A stretch of DNA of 64,000 bases. It comes from JBBRNH01 sp038230415. GTDB lineage: Bacteria > Bacteroidota > Bacteroidia > Cytophagales > Spirosomataceae. The stretch is from the NCBI GenBank assembly GCA_038230415.1, contig JBBRNH010000020.1, positions 6,865 to 70,864 of the forward strand, written 5' to 3'. Below are positions 43,430 through 52,033 of the stretch, piece after piece (position 1 is the first letter of the stretch; the number at the start of each line of letters is the position of its first letter). The notes below the pieces were generated by a model that was given only the letters and a program-made list of their open reading frames with translations, searched no databases and was not told the DNA's origin. The translations under genes and the position numbers were made by a program.

Positions 43430-45247
43430 ATGCGTTTCTTTTACAAAATAGTACTATTTGGATTTGGGGTGTTACTGACGGGCGGGCAGGTGTTTGGGCA
43501 GGGTAGTTATGTTGCTACCACGCCTAACACATCTAACGCAGCAGCCTTTGGAACGTACAACACGCTCGTTGGCCCTGAGGCCGGAGGAGCATTCAGTACA
43601 ACAGGTTGCTGTAATGTATTTATGGGCCATGCGGTTGGCTATGCCAATAAAAGTGGCAGTTATAATGCCTTTGTGGGTGCCTGGGCGGGCAATAACAATA
43701 CAACTGGCACCAAAAACACGTTTTTGGGCTATGATGCCGGAGCCAGTAGTCAAATAGGGTCAGAGAACACGTTCGCAGGAAGTGAAGCAGGGCGATTTAG
43801 TATTGGGGATTATAATACGTTTGTAGGCACATCAACTGGGTATGCCACTCAGGGCGTAAACAATGCCTTTCTCGGCTATCGTGCTGGCTTTGCCACCACA
43901 ACTGCTTCTAACAACACCTTTATTGGTGGGCTTGCGGGGCGCAACAACACAACCGGCGATGCCAATGCCTTTGTGGGCAGTTATGCGGGCAACGTCAATA
44001 CAACCGGAGCAAACAATTCATTTTTGGGGTATTCGGCGGGTTATCATAACACAACCGGAGCCAATAATTCATTTATTGGCAATCAGGCAGGTTTCAGCAA
44101 CACAACCGGGTTTTACGATGCCTTCCTGGGCAGTGATGCAGGTAATGCCAACACAACCGGGTACTTCAATTCGTTTGTGGGCGCGTCGGCAGGGAAAGCA
44201 AATACAACAGGCTATTCTAACGTATTTCTGGGGAGCTATTCGGGCTTTGCCAATACAACAGGAAATGCCAACACATTTGTGGGCGACGAAGCGGGCTTTG
44301 CCACTACAACAGGCGATAACAATGTATTTATGGGCCAAAACGCGGGCCAAAGCAACAAAACCGGAAGTGCTAATACACTAATTGGTGTGAGCGCGGGTAT
44401 TCTCAGCCAGACCTGTACGCAGAATACGTTTGTAGGGTTTCAAACGGGTGCTCAAACCACCGTTGGGGCCAATACATTCGTCGGTCACTCGGCAGGCTAT
44501 GACAATACAACCGGCACATCAAATGTGTTTATTGGTATCGGTGCTGGTAAGGGTAATCAGGTCGGCAGCCGCAACACGTTCGTGGGCAACACCGCCGGGC
44601 CAGCCACCAGCAATACAGACGATAATGTTTATATCGGCTACGCCACCGGCAACCACGACGGCGGCTCGCGCAATACCTTCCTCGGTGCCGGGGCCGATGC
44701 CCTTGCCGAACACCTCACCAATGCAACCGCCATCGGAGCCGGGGCCGCCGTTGCCATCAGCAACGCGCTCATTCTGGGTCATAATGCCAACGTTGGCATT
44801 GGCACAAGTGCGCCAACGGCCCGCTTACACGTTCGGACGGGCTGCGCTGACGAGTCGGGGATTCGGTTAGAGAACCTCACCAACCAAAGCAGGGCTGTAT
44901 CCCAGGCTGATAAGTTTTTGACCGTGACCGACCGGGGCGATGTGGTGCTGGCCCGTTACCGGCTTCAATATGCCACCCCCACTGATTGGGCCGACCGCGT
45001 GTTTGCGCCAGATTATCGATTGCGGCCATTAGCTGAGGTAGCTGATTATGTGCAGGCCCACGCCCACTTACCGGGTTTGCCGTCGGCACAGGAGGTCGTT
45101 AAACAGGGCGTTGACGTGGCAATGTTGAACGCTAAACTGTTGGAGAAAATTGAAGAACTGATGCTTTATGTGATTGATTTAAAGCGCGAAACTAAAGCGT
45201 TGAAGGCTGAAAATCAGCGCATTTGGCGAAGAGTCAGACACCAGTAG
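43430..45247 (+). CDS. Surface protein built of 17-residue Gly/Asn/Thr repeats with coiled-coil C-terminus
   Basis: 605 residues from the ATG at 43430; signal peptide MRFFYKIVLFGFGVLLTGGQVFGQ. From about residue 40 to 450 come more than twenty 17-residue units of the form G-x-x-N-x-F-x-G-x-x-A-G-x-x-N-T-T. The pattern resembles YadA-head-like left-handed beta rolls, which would give a long rod (inference). Then follow a linker (ALILGHNANVGIGTSAPTAR), a domain shared by many Bacteroidota repeat proteins (YRLRPLAEVADYVQAHAHLP, GLPSAQEVVKQGVDVAMLNA) and a terminal coiled coil (KLLEKIEELMLYVIDLKRET). Such proteins are often annotated as TMF-family or tail-fibre-like and may trimerise. No T9SS tail. 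Convergent with the MFS gene. Confidence 0.82.
   Translation: MRFFYKIVLFGFGVLLTGGQVFGQGSYVATTPNTSNAAAFGTYNTLVGPEAGGAFSTTGCCNVFMGHAVGYANKSGSYNAFVGAWAGNNNTTGTKNTFLGYDAGASSQIGSENTFAGSEAGRFSIGDYNTFVGTSTGYATQGVNNAFLGYRAGFATTTASNNTFIGGLAGRNNTTGDANAFVGSYAGNVNTTGANNSFLGYSAGYHNTTGANNSFIGNQAGFSNTTGFYDAFLGSDAGNANTTGYFNSFVGASAGKANTTGYSNVFLGSYSGFANTTGNANTFVGDEAGFATTTGDNNVFMGQNAGQSNKTGSANTLIGVSAGILSQTCTQNTFVGFQTGAQTTVGANTFVGHSAGYDNTTGTSNVFIGIGAGKGNQVGSRNTFVGNTAGPATSNTDDNVYIGYATGNHDGGSRNTFLGAGADALAEHLTNATAIGAGAAVAISNALILGHNANVGIGTSAPTARLHVRTGCADESGIRLENLTNQSRAVSQADKFLTVTDRGDVVLARYRLQYATPTDWADRVFAPDYRLRPLAEVADYVQAHAHLPGLPSAQEVVKQGVDVAMLNAKLLEKIEELMLYVIDLKRETKALKAENQRIWRRVRHQ
43550..44780. repeat. 51-bp coding repeats of the surface protein gene
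   Basis: Units of 51 bases (17 codons) recur in tandem; the segment AACACAACCGG returns in many units. Copies differ at most third positions, so they are old or under selection for protein pattern rather than recent slippage products. Confidence 0.85.
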
Positions 45248-45251
45248 TGAA

Positions 45252-46520
45252 TCACTCCTCCAGATAATCCAGTTCCTTGCCGTGCGTTTCGGGAATGGTC
45301 AGGATGCAATAAAAGCCAATCACAAAACAGACCGCGCCCACCACGGCCCCGGCTCCGGTGGTGGTCAGGGCGGGTTTCAGGGCGAGGTAGGTGCCGGTCA
45401 TCGGAATCACCATACCCCGCACCATGTTTGGCACGGTGGTGGCGGCTGTGGCCCGGAGGTTAGTGCCAAACTGCTCGGCCCCGATGGTCACAAACATCGC
45501 CCAGTAGCCAATGCCGAAGCCCAGAAACCCACAAAGTGCGTAGAGCAACCCCGCGCTTTTTACGCCCGAAAACAAATAAATCAGACTGATTAGGAGCGTG
45601 AAACCCATCTGAATGGCAACGGCTTTGATGCGTGACTGCAACGCCTGACTCAGAAAGCCACTCACGATGTCGCCCGTTGCCAGGCCCACGTAGCACCACA
45701 TGATGGCAAGGCCCGGCTGAATGGGTTCAGCAATGCCAAAGGCCACGCCAAACTCGTTGCTGAACGTGGCTAAGATGCTGATAACGAACCATGTTGGCAG
45801 GCCCATACCAATACATTTCAGATAGCGGCTCAGGCGGTTTCGGTTGGTGAAAAATGAGAAAAAGTCACCCTTCACCACGTGTTTCTGATCGGCTAAGCCC
45901 TTAAACATCCCCGATTCGATCACCCCGATTCGCAACAGCAGCAGACCGAAGCCAAGGCCTCCACCCACAAAAAACGCCAGCTCCCAATTAAAGAGTTTAA
46001 CGGTGAAATAGGCCACCACCGCTCCGAACAGCCCGACTCCTGCCACCAACGATGTGCCGATGGCCCGCAACCGCGTGGGCAGCACCTCGCTCACGAGCGT
46101 GATACCTGCGCCCAACTCGCCCGCCAGCCCGATACCGGCCACAAACCGCATCAGGGCGTAATAATCGGTGGGTTCCATGAAGGTTACGTGTTTGGTAAAC
46201 CCGCAGGCAATGTTGGCGATGGAGTAGGTAATTATGCTCCCAAACAGCACCGACAGCCGCCCGCGCTTATCGCCCAGAACGCCCCATAAAATGCCGCCGA
46301 GGAGCAAACCGCCCATTTGCCAGTTCAGGATGGTGGCCCCGGTGGTCGAGATTTGGGCATCGGTCAGGCCGAGGTCGCGCAGGCTTGGCACCCGAACGAT
46401 ACTGAACAGGAGCAGGTCATAAATATCAACGAAGTAGCCGAGCGCGGCCACAATCACGGGCAGGCCGAGCAGGTGTTGCCGGTCAGATTTGGCCGGGGCC
46501 GGAGCAGTCAGAACAGACAT
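45252..46520 (-). CDS. MFS transporter (sugar/organic acid porter type)
   Basis: 422 residues from the ATG at 46520. Twelve membrane segments can be traced. Family motifs: GGILWGVLGDKRGRLSVLFG between segments 2 and 3, the metabolite:H+ symporter-like YYALMRFVAGIGLAGELGAG and VLPTRLRAIGTSLVAGVG. The last segments end with FYCILTIPETHGKELDYLEE, a tail typical of sugar-porter and metabolite symporters. The solute cannot be told from sequence. A -7 element (TACTTTTG, minus strand) lies at 46556-46563. Its stop is only a few bases from the convergent surface-protein gene. Confidence 0.9.
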   Translation of the reverse strand: MSVLTAPAPAKSDRQHLLGLPVIVAALGYFVDIYDLLLFSIVRVPSLRDLGLTDAQISTTGATILNWQMGGLLLGGILWGVLGDKRGRLSVLFGSIITYSIANIACGFTKHVTFMEPTDYYALMRFVAGIGLAGELGAGITLVSEVLPTRLRAIGTSLVAGVGLFGAVVAYFTVKLFNWELAFFVGGGLGFGLLLLRIGVIESGMFKGLADQKHVVKGDFFSFFTNRNRLSRYLKCIGMGLPTWFVISILATFSNEFGVAFGIAEPIQPGLAIMWCYVGLATGDIVSGFLSQALQSRIKAVAIQMGFTLLISLIYLFSGVKSAGLLYALCGFLGFGIGYWAMFVTIGAEQFGTNLRATAATTVPNMVRGMVIPMTGTYLALKPALTTTGAGAVVGAVCFVIGFYCILTIPETHGKELDYLEE

Positions 46521-46555
46521 AAAGCGAAGAGGTGGTTTTGGCAAGTATTATTTGG

Positions 46556-46563
46556 CAAAAGTA
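46556..46563 (-). promoter_or_regulatory. -7 element for the MFS transporter
   Basis: On the minus strand TACTTTTG, an exact TAnnTTTG match, 35 bases upstream of the ATG at 46520. The -33 box is not clear. Confidence 0.4.
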
Positions 46564-46576
46564 CCCCAAATGTCCC

Positions 46577-46631
46577 AAACCGCCCCCAGACCGTTTGATA
46601 ACGCGGCAACTCAAACAGCCGGGGGCGGTTT
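46577..46631. terminator. Imperfect hairpin between the OmpA-like gene and the MFS gene
   Basis: Outer arms AAACCGCCCCC (46577-46587) and complement (46621-46631); an inner TTTGA/TCAAA pair extends the stem. It follows the OmpA-like gene on the minus strand and ends near the MFS promoter. Confidence 0.55.
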
Positions 46632-46636
46632 TGAAC

Positions 46637-47902
46637 TTACAACTTCACGAACTCAACGCGCCGGTTTTGGGCTTTGCCATCAAACGTAGCATTGTCGGCC
46701 ATTGGTTTGGCTTTACCATAGCCTTTCGTCGTCAGCCGGGCAACATCAACGCCCATCGTAACGAGTTGGGTTTTAACGGCATCGGCACGTTTCTGCGACA
46801 GACTCAGGTTGACGGCATCGGCCCCGTCAGAATCGGTGTGGCCGCCAATTTCGAAGCGGGTGCCGGGCGTTTCGGTCAGGTATTTCACGATGGCGTTCAG
46901 TTCGCCCATTGATTCGGGTTTAATGATGGCCTTGTTCACATCGAAATTAATACCGTGCGAGATGTATTTGCCCTCGCCAAATTTCGCGCCGATCAGGTTG
47001 GCCCCTCCCCCTTCTGCAATACGCACATTTTTGAAGACCTGCGGGGCATCCTGCGAACCGATACCGCCAAAAATCACCCGCGTCGGCACGGCGGTACTTT
47101 GCGGTATGGTCAACACCCGAAACTGATCGATGTATAGTTTGATTGAGCGGCCTTTGAGGATAAACGCTATGTGGTGCCAGTGGTTGAAGAAGTTCTCGCC
47201 CTGCAATTCGGCGGGCATATTCCCGGCCAGTTCGCGGCTTTCGTCGTTCACCATAAACTTAGCCGAAGCCCCGCCTGCATCGGCTTTGATGCTAATTGCC
47301 TCGCTATTATTGTTGGCATCCTCAAACCAAAACGCCAGGCCATATGCCTCCGGCGTTTGGTAGTAATCGTATTCCAGCGTAAATTCTTTGGGCAGGTAGT
47401 TTTTGGTTTTCATCAACGGGGCCACTTTACCGTAGTTGCCATCGGTGATTTTCATCACCAGCCCGTCGCCAAATTTGTTCAGCACAGCTTGCCCATACAC
47501 TAAATCCCAGTGTTCGGCAAATTCGCCGTCCTGGTCGGCATGAAAATCGTCGTCAAAAATGATTTTGTTGCCCGGCACAAAATCGTAGTTGGCGTAGGAA
47601 CGCATACTAACGGGCTGGTCTTTAGTCGTTTTCGGCGCATCGGTCGGTGCGGCATCAGCCGGGCCGTTAGTGGTAGCGGGTTGTGGGGTGGTGCTGTTTG
47701 TGGTTGTGTTTGGCTTCTTTTTGTTGCCGTTTTTTACGTCGTTCTCCACCTTGTCGAGACCTTTATTGATGCCCCGATCAATTTTTTGGTTGGCCCGGTT
47801 GGTGGCGGCATTATTCACCCGGTCGAGAACATTACCGAACTGCGCCCAGCCCGGCCCGGCAGTCAGGAGTAGCACAGCCAGCAAGAGGATTGATTTTGTC
47901 AT
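46637..47902 (-). CDS. OmpA-family outer-membrane protein with lectin-like middle domain
   Basis: 421 residues from the ATG at 47902; signal peptide MTKSILLLAVLLLTAGPGWAQ. Residues of about 25-115 are low-complexity (Asn/Lys/Thr/Pro-rich). Residues of about 120-300 look like a concanavalin-like jelly roll (FVPGNKIIFDDDFHADQDGE, FTLEYDYYQTPEAYGLAFWF, WHHIAFILKGRSIKLYIDQF). The last 110 residues are an OmpA peptidoglycan-binding domain: YLTETPGTRFEIGGHTDSDG, AVNLSLSQKRADAVKTQLV and TTKGYGKAKPMADNATFDG ending NRRVEFVKL. It should tie the outer membrane to the cell wall, with the jelly roll perhaps binding glycan. Confidence 0.9.
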   Translation of the reverse strand: MTKSILLLAVLLLTAGPGWAQFGNVLDRVNNAATNRANQKIDRGINKGLDKVENDVKNGNKKKPNTTTNSTTPQPATTNGPADAAPTDAPKTTKDQPVSMRSYANYDFVPGNKIIFDDDFHADQDGEFAEHWDLVYGQAVLNKFGDGLVMKITDGNYGKVAPLMKTKNYLPKEFTLEYDYYQTPEAYGLAFWFEDANNNSEAISIKADAGGASAKFMVNDESRELAGNMPAELQGENFFNHWHHIAFILKGRSIKLYIDQFRVLTIPQSTAVPTRVIFGGIGSQDAPQVFKNVRIAEGGGANLIGAKFGEGKYISHGINFDVNKAIIKPESMGELNAIVKYLTETPGTRFEIGGHTDSDGADAVNLSLSQKRADAVKTQLVTMGVDVARLTTKGYGKAKPMADNATFDGKAQNRRVEFVKL

Positions 47903-48058
47903 ATTGATTTGTGATCTGAATGAGCCGCAAACATGGTAAAAACCAGTCACTTACCAAAACAACCTGATTAGTAAAGACCTTCTACCGACTACCCAGCCGT
48001 AAAACGTCAGTTGGTGGCCCCGGTTTAGGGCAAGCGCAACGGATTGGGGGTTTATGGC

Positions 48059-48066
48059 TATTTTTG
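48059..48066 (+). promoter_or_regulatory. -7 element for the metallophosphoesterase gene
   Basis: TATTTTTG, an exact TAnnTTTG match, 23 bases before the ATG at 48090. Because it overlaps the upstream in-frame ATG at 48054, it supports 48090 as the true start. Confidence 0.5.
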
Positions 48067-48089
48067 CACAAAACTTAGTCAATCGTTGC

Positions 48090-51000
48090 ATGATTCATTC
48101 TGTACCAGTTCGTTTTGCCCGGCTCCGGGTAGCATTATTCCGTGTTCTGTATTCTTCCCGGTGTTGCCTGTTCACCGCCCTAATGCTGACCTTTACCCTT
48201 TTCACCGCCCCGGTTTGCCGCGCCCAAACGTCCACAACGACCACCTCCGGCACGGTCATTATCAAATCTGGCGATACATGGGAGTTTTGGGACAAAGGCA
48301 CCGCGCCCCCGGCCTCGGCAACCTGGGCAGCGGGCAGTTCTCCATTAGGCTACCAACCGGCCATTTCCAGCTACCCGATCAGCACAACGGTTGCCAGCAC
48401 GTCAGTTGCGGCAGGGAAGGCGACGGTGTTTTTTCGGAAAGATATTTCGACGCTGGATAACTACTGGAACGCCTGTTTCATGCTGCGTTATCGGCGCGAC
48501 GATGGAATTGTGATTCGGGTAAACGGCATTGAAGTAGGTCGCGATAACCTGCTCACTGGCCCCGTCTCGACCTCTACCACCGCCAGCGAAGCCGTTACAA
48601 CGGTTGATTCAAACTGGTATAGTATACTCCTGCCCGGCTCTGTATTTGCCAGACTCCTCAACGGGTCAGGCAAGGAAACAGGGACGATTGTCGTAGAAAT
48701 CCATCAGCAGGTCGGCTCTGAGGAAGACCTGTTCTTCGATCTGGAGTTGACGCAATATAGTTACCGCAATAACGCGCCATTGGCAGCCGCGCAACTTCCC
48801 GTTCTGTCGGGCGATGAATGGGAAACGCAAGACATTCACGACATTGTTGATTTCGAGTTTGTCAGTCCTTCCTACTTAGCTAATTATCGGTCAATAAATA
48901 AGAATCCGTTGGGTGATTATCGAACATTATATGAGAATAACTGGCGAAATGTTCGGACAACCGGGAATCCGGCCCACATTGGGTATGGATATCCGGGCGA
49001 TGTGAATCCGGGTATAATTGCGCCCGTGACCAGTTTCACTACCTATAACGTAACGCCATCGCTAACGGCTGCACCCTTCGGCGATGTGTCTAATCCGGGC
49101 TATTTCCCACAATCGTTTAAAACGGCAACCGCTTTCCGCAAAAAAATCCTCATCAATAACTTGAACGCGTGGGCCAGTTTCGATCTCAAGTTTACGGGAT
49201 TACCGGGCGGCTTTCTGGTTTATATCAATGGAGAAGCTGTTTATAGCACATATTCCATGCCATCCACTTCACCAGAACTCAAGTACGGATGGTTTATTGG
49301 TAGCTTAGATGAACAACGCTATGCCCCGTTGCCAACCCGGTTTTTCAAACCGGGTGAGAATGTGATTGTCGCTATTGCGACAGGCTCTACCCATAAACTT
49401 GCCTTCAACCTCGAACTAACCGGCAACCCTACCGGCCCATACCCACCCGTTGCCAGCCGGGTGCAGAGCCAGACAGCGTTTGTTGGGCAGCCGTTCAAGT
49501 ACACGATTCCCGGGTTTGGCGACAACAACAACGACGTACTTTCGTACAAACTCGTCGGCCTGCCAGCCAGCCTGAGTTTCAACGCCAGCAACCGCGTCAT
49601 TACTGGAACCCCCAGCGCAAGCGGCATCACATCGTTAACCATTACCGCTACTGATCCCGGTGGCTTATCAGCGGCTACCGGATTCACCATCAGCGTGTTA
49701 GAACCGCCGAAATTAGTGCGGGGGCCGTATCTGCAAAACGCCACTAAGTCGGGTATGACGTTCCGCTTCCGAACCGATGTGCCGTGCGTGGGCCGGGTGA
49801 CGTGGGGAGATAGGTATACCGATGAAGATTCGGCCCGGACTGACCACGTTGTTTCGGTGACGAATCTGTGGGTGAATACATCCTACACCTATACCGTCGG
49901 CTGTGCCAACGGCGCGGTTTTAGACAACAACCCCGCTAATATATTCCGCACGAACACATACCCGATTGCCGGTCAGAAAACCCGAATCTGGTCATTAGCC
50001 GATTTTGGGATTGGCACAACGCGGCAAACTAACGTCAAAAAAGCGTTTGAAAACTACGTCAAAAGCATCGGCAACCCCGACATCAATCTCTGGCTTTGGC
50101 TCGGTGATATTGCCTACGACAGCAACGAACCCGAACTCCAAAAGTTTGTCTTTAGCCGCGACAGCATTGCCAATCCGTATGCATACGGAAACAGCCGGAT
50201 TATGCGCCAAACGCCGATTTATGCCGCGCCCGGCAACCACGACTACCCCACCGGCGAGAGCCGCACAACGCACAAAATTCCGTATTTCGATATGATTTCG
50301 CCCCCCACCAAAGGCGAAGCGGGCGGGGTGGCATCGGGCAAAAAGGAGTACTACTCGTTCAATTATAACAACATCCACTTCGTCGCGCTCGACTCTTACG
50401 GATTTGAGCCGGGAACGGGCCATCAGCGTATTTTCGACCCGGCAGGGCCGCAGATCACGTGGCTTAAAAAAGACCTCTCAGCCGCCCAGACCGACAGCAC
50501 CATCAACTGGATCATCGCGTTCTGGCACCACCCGCCCTATTCCCGCGGAACGCACAACACCGACACCGCTGCCGATTTGATCGAAATTCGCCAGAACCTG
50601 ATTCCCGTGCTGGAACAATACCGGGTTGACTTAGTGATGAACGGCCACAGCCACGTGTATGAGCGCACGGGCCTGATGCGTGGCTTGGTTGGCGATGGCA
50701 GCACCTACGACCCCGCCACCAACCGCCCCGCCGATGCCGCAAACGCTAAGGCAACGGGCAAATTCGATGGCTCGGCCAACTCGTGTTTTTACGTCAAAAG
50801 CAGCAAAACTCCCCCCGCCCAGCACGAAGGCACCGTTTATGTGGTGAACGGGTCGGGCGGGGCCGGGGGCAACTCGCAGGCCAATTGGCCGCACCCGGCA
50901 ATGGTTACGGCCTACAATACGAAAGGGGCTTCGATGTATTTAGAAGTGGACGGCGGACGACTCGATGCCAAAACCATTGACGAAGACGGTAAGATTGTTG

Positions 51001-51956
51001 ACCAATTCACGATTTTCAAAGACACCTGCCCCCCTACCCTGCCCCAGGGAATCACGTGCAACTGCGGGGGGAAAACCCTGACCGCGCCCCCGGCTCTGAG
51101 CCTGCTTACGCCCGGCTTCGACTGCAAAACGGGCAGCCTGACGTTTGTTACGGCGGGGGGCAACGGTTCAACAATCGAGTACCAAATCACCGGACAAACC
51201 AACTGGACAACCACCGCAACGGCCCGCGTCAGCAACCTCACGGCCCTGCTCGGTAATCCGGCCACATCGGGCAGCCTGACGCTTCTGACCCGCCAAAGCA
51301 GTACCACCCTGACGGGTATTTTTAACGCACGGGCGTTTTGCCCCGTAAGTACCACAACATCAAGCAGTACCGTTACCAGTGGAACCGCCACAACGGGAAC
51401 AGCCGTTGTGGGAATACTCGCCGTTTTACCGCCGGTTTACGATTGCAAAACCGGGGCTATCATCCTGAAAACCAGCGGGGGCAATGGCTCTCCCATCACA
51501 TTCAATACGCCGGGAATTCAGCGCGATTCGCCCATTAGCACGAGCGGCACCGTAGAAGCGGGTGTGCGGAACGATGCCAAAACGCTCACCATTACGGCCA
51601 CCCAAAGCGGCACTGGCACCTCCGTTACCACCGTCAGCTATGTGTTTGATTTGAAAGCGGCCTGTTTGGGTGGCGGGCGCGAAGGGCTTACCAACAATAG
51701 CGACGGTCTCCAAATCACCGTCTTCGGCAACCCCACCACCGATACCACCGTTGACGTAGAGATTCGCGGGGCCGAAGGCCAGTCGTTGCGCCTTCAACTC
51801 GCGGATGCACAGGGAAAAATCTGGACAAACCATGCGCTGAAATCGGCGCGGGCCGTGGAGCGGCAAACCGTTACACTGGGTCACTCGGCGGGGGTATATG
51901 TGCTGACGGTGAGTATAGAGGGTCGGCGGGAGACGGTGAAGATTGTGCGGGAGTAA
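48090..51956 (+). CDS. Secreted purple-acid-phosphatase-like metallophosphoesterase, T9SS cargo
   Basis: 1288 residues from the ATG at 48090; signal peptide ends near CRAQ (about residue 48, long for the type). Residues 50-460 are beta-rich with no catalytic motif. An Ig/He_PIG-type domain follows (FKYTIPGFGDNNNDVLSYKL). The purple-acid-phosphatase part has an FNIII-like lead (LVRGPYLQNATKSGMTFRFR) and the metal motifs SLADFGIG, WLWLGDIAYDS, YAAPGNHDYPT, FWHHPPYSRGTH and NGHSHVYERT, all present. The tail (LQITVFGNPTTDTTVDVEIR ... RRETVKIVRE) is a T9SS type A domain of the GNPT variety. It should release phosphate from organic esters outside the cell. Confidence 0.92.
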   Translation: MIHSVPVRFARLRVALFRVLYSSRCCLFTALMLTFTLFTAPVCRAQTSTTTTSGTVIIKSGDTWEFWDKGTAPPASATWAAGSSPLGYQPAISSYPISTTVASTSVAAGKATVFFRKDISTLDNYWNACFMLRYRRDDGIVIRVNGIEVGRDNLLTGPVSTSTTASEAVTTVDSNWYSILLPGSVFARLLNGSGKETGTIVVEIHQQVGSEEDLFFDLELTQYSYRNNAPLAAAQLPVLSGDEWETQDIHDIVDFEFVSPSYLANYRSINKNPLGDYRTLYENNWRNVRTTGNPAHIGYGYPGDVNPGIIAPVTSFTTYNVTPSLTAAPFGDVSNPGYFPQSFKTATAFRKKILINNLNAWASFDLKFTGLPGGFLVYINGEAVYSTYSMPSTSPELKYGWFIGSLDEQRYAPLPTRFFKPGENVIVAIATGSTHKLAFNLELTGNPTGPYPPVASRVQSQTAFVGQPFKYTIPGFGDNNNDVLSYKLVGLPASLSFNASNRVITGTPSASGITSLTITATDPGGLSAATGFTISVLEPPKLVRGPYLQNATKSGMTFRFRTDVPCVGRVTWGDRYTDEDSARTDHVVSVTNLWVNTSYTYTVGCANGAVLDNNPANIFRTNTYPIAGQKTRIWSLADFGIGTTRQTNVKKAFENYVKSIGNPDINLWLWLGDIAYDSNEPELQKFVFSRDSIANPYAYGNSRIMRQTPIYAAPGNHDYPTGESRTTHKIPYFDMISPPTKGEAGGVASGKKEYYSFNYNNIHFVALDSYGFEPGTGHQRIFDPAGPQITWLKKDLSAAQTDSTINWIIAFWHHPPYSRGTHNTDTAADLIEIRQNLIPVLEQYRVDLVMNGHSHVYERTGLMRGLVGDGSTYDPATNRPADAANAKATGKFDGSANSCFYVKSSKTPPAQHEGTVYVVNGSGGAGGNSQANWPHPAMVTAYNTKGASMYLEVDGGRLDAKTIDEDGKIVDQFTIFKDTCPPTLPQGITCNCGGKTLTAPPALSLLTPGFDCKTGSLTFVTAGGNGSTIEYQITGQTNWTTTATARVSNLTALLGNPATSGSLTLLTRQSSTTLTGIFNARAFCPVSTTTSSSTVTSGTATTGTAVVGILAVLPPVYDCKTGAIILKTSGGNGSPITFNTPGIQRDSPISTSGTVEAGVRNDAKTLTITATQSGTGTSVTTVSYVFDLKAACLGGGREGLTNNSDGLQITVFGNPTTDTTVDVEIRGAEGQSLRLQLADAQGKIWTNHALKSARAVERQTVTLGHSAGVYVLTVSIEGRRETVKIVRE

Positions 51957-51973
51957 CCTGCGTTGTTTGTGCA

Positions 51974-52033
51974 AGTAGCGCGGGTGGAAACCCGCGATTG
52001 TGCAAAACAACGCGGGTTTCCACCCGCGCTACT
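51974..52033. terminator. Perfect 23-bp inverted repeat between convergent genes, overlapping a stop codon
   Basis: Arms 51974-51996 (AGTAGCGCGGGTGGAAACCC...) and 52011-52033 are exact complements with a 14-base loop. The right arm contains the stop codon of the minus-strand GH3/beta-lactamase gene (52029-52031). Confidence 0.75.

Noticed and set aside
43550..44780. Regular 51-bp units that could suggest a CRISPR array
   Set aside because: The units are in frame, code for G/N/T-rich 17-residue repeats, lack constant repeats with unique spacers, and no cas genes are near.
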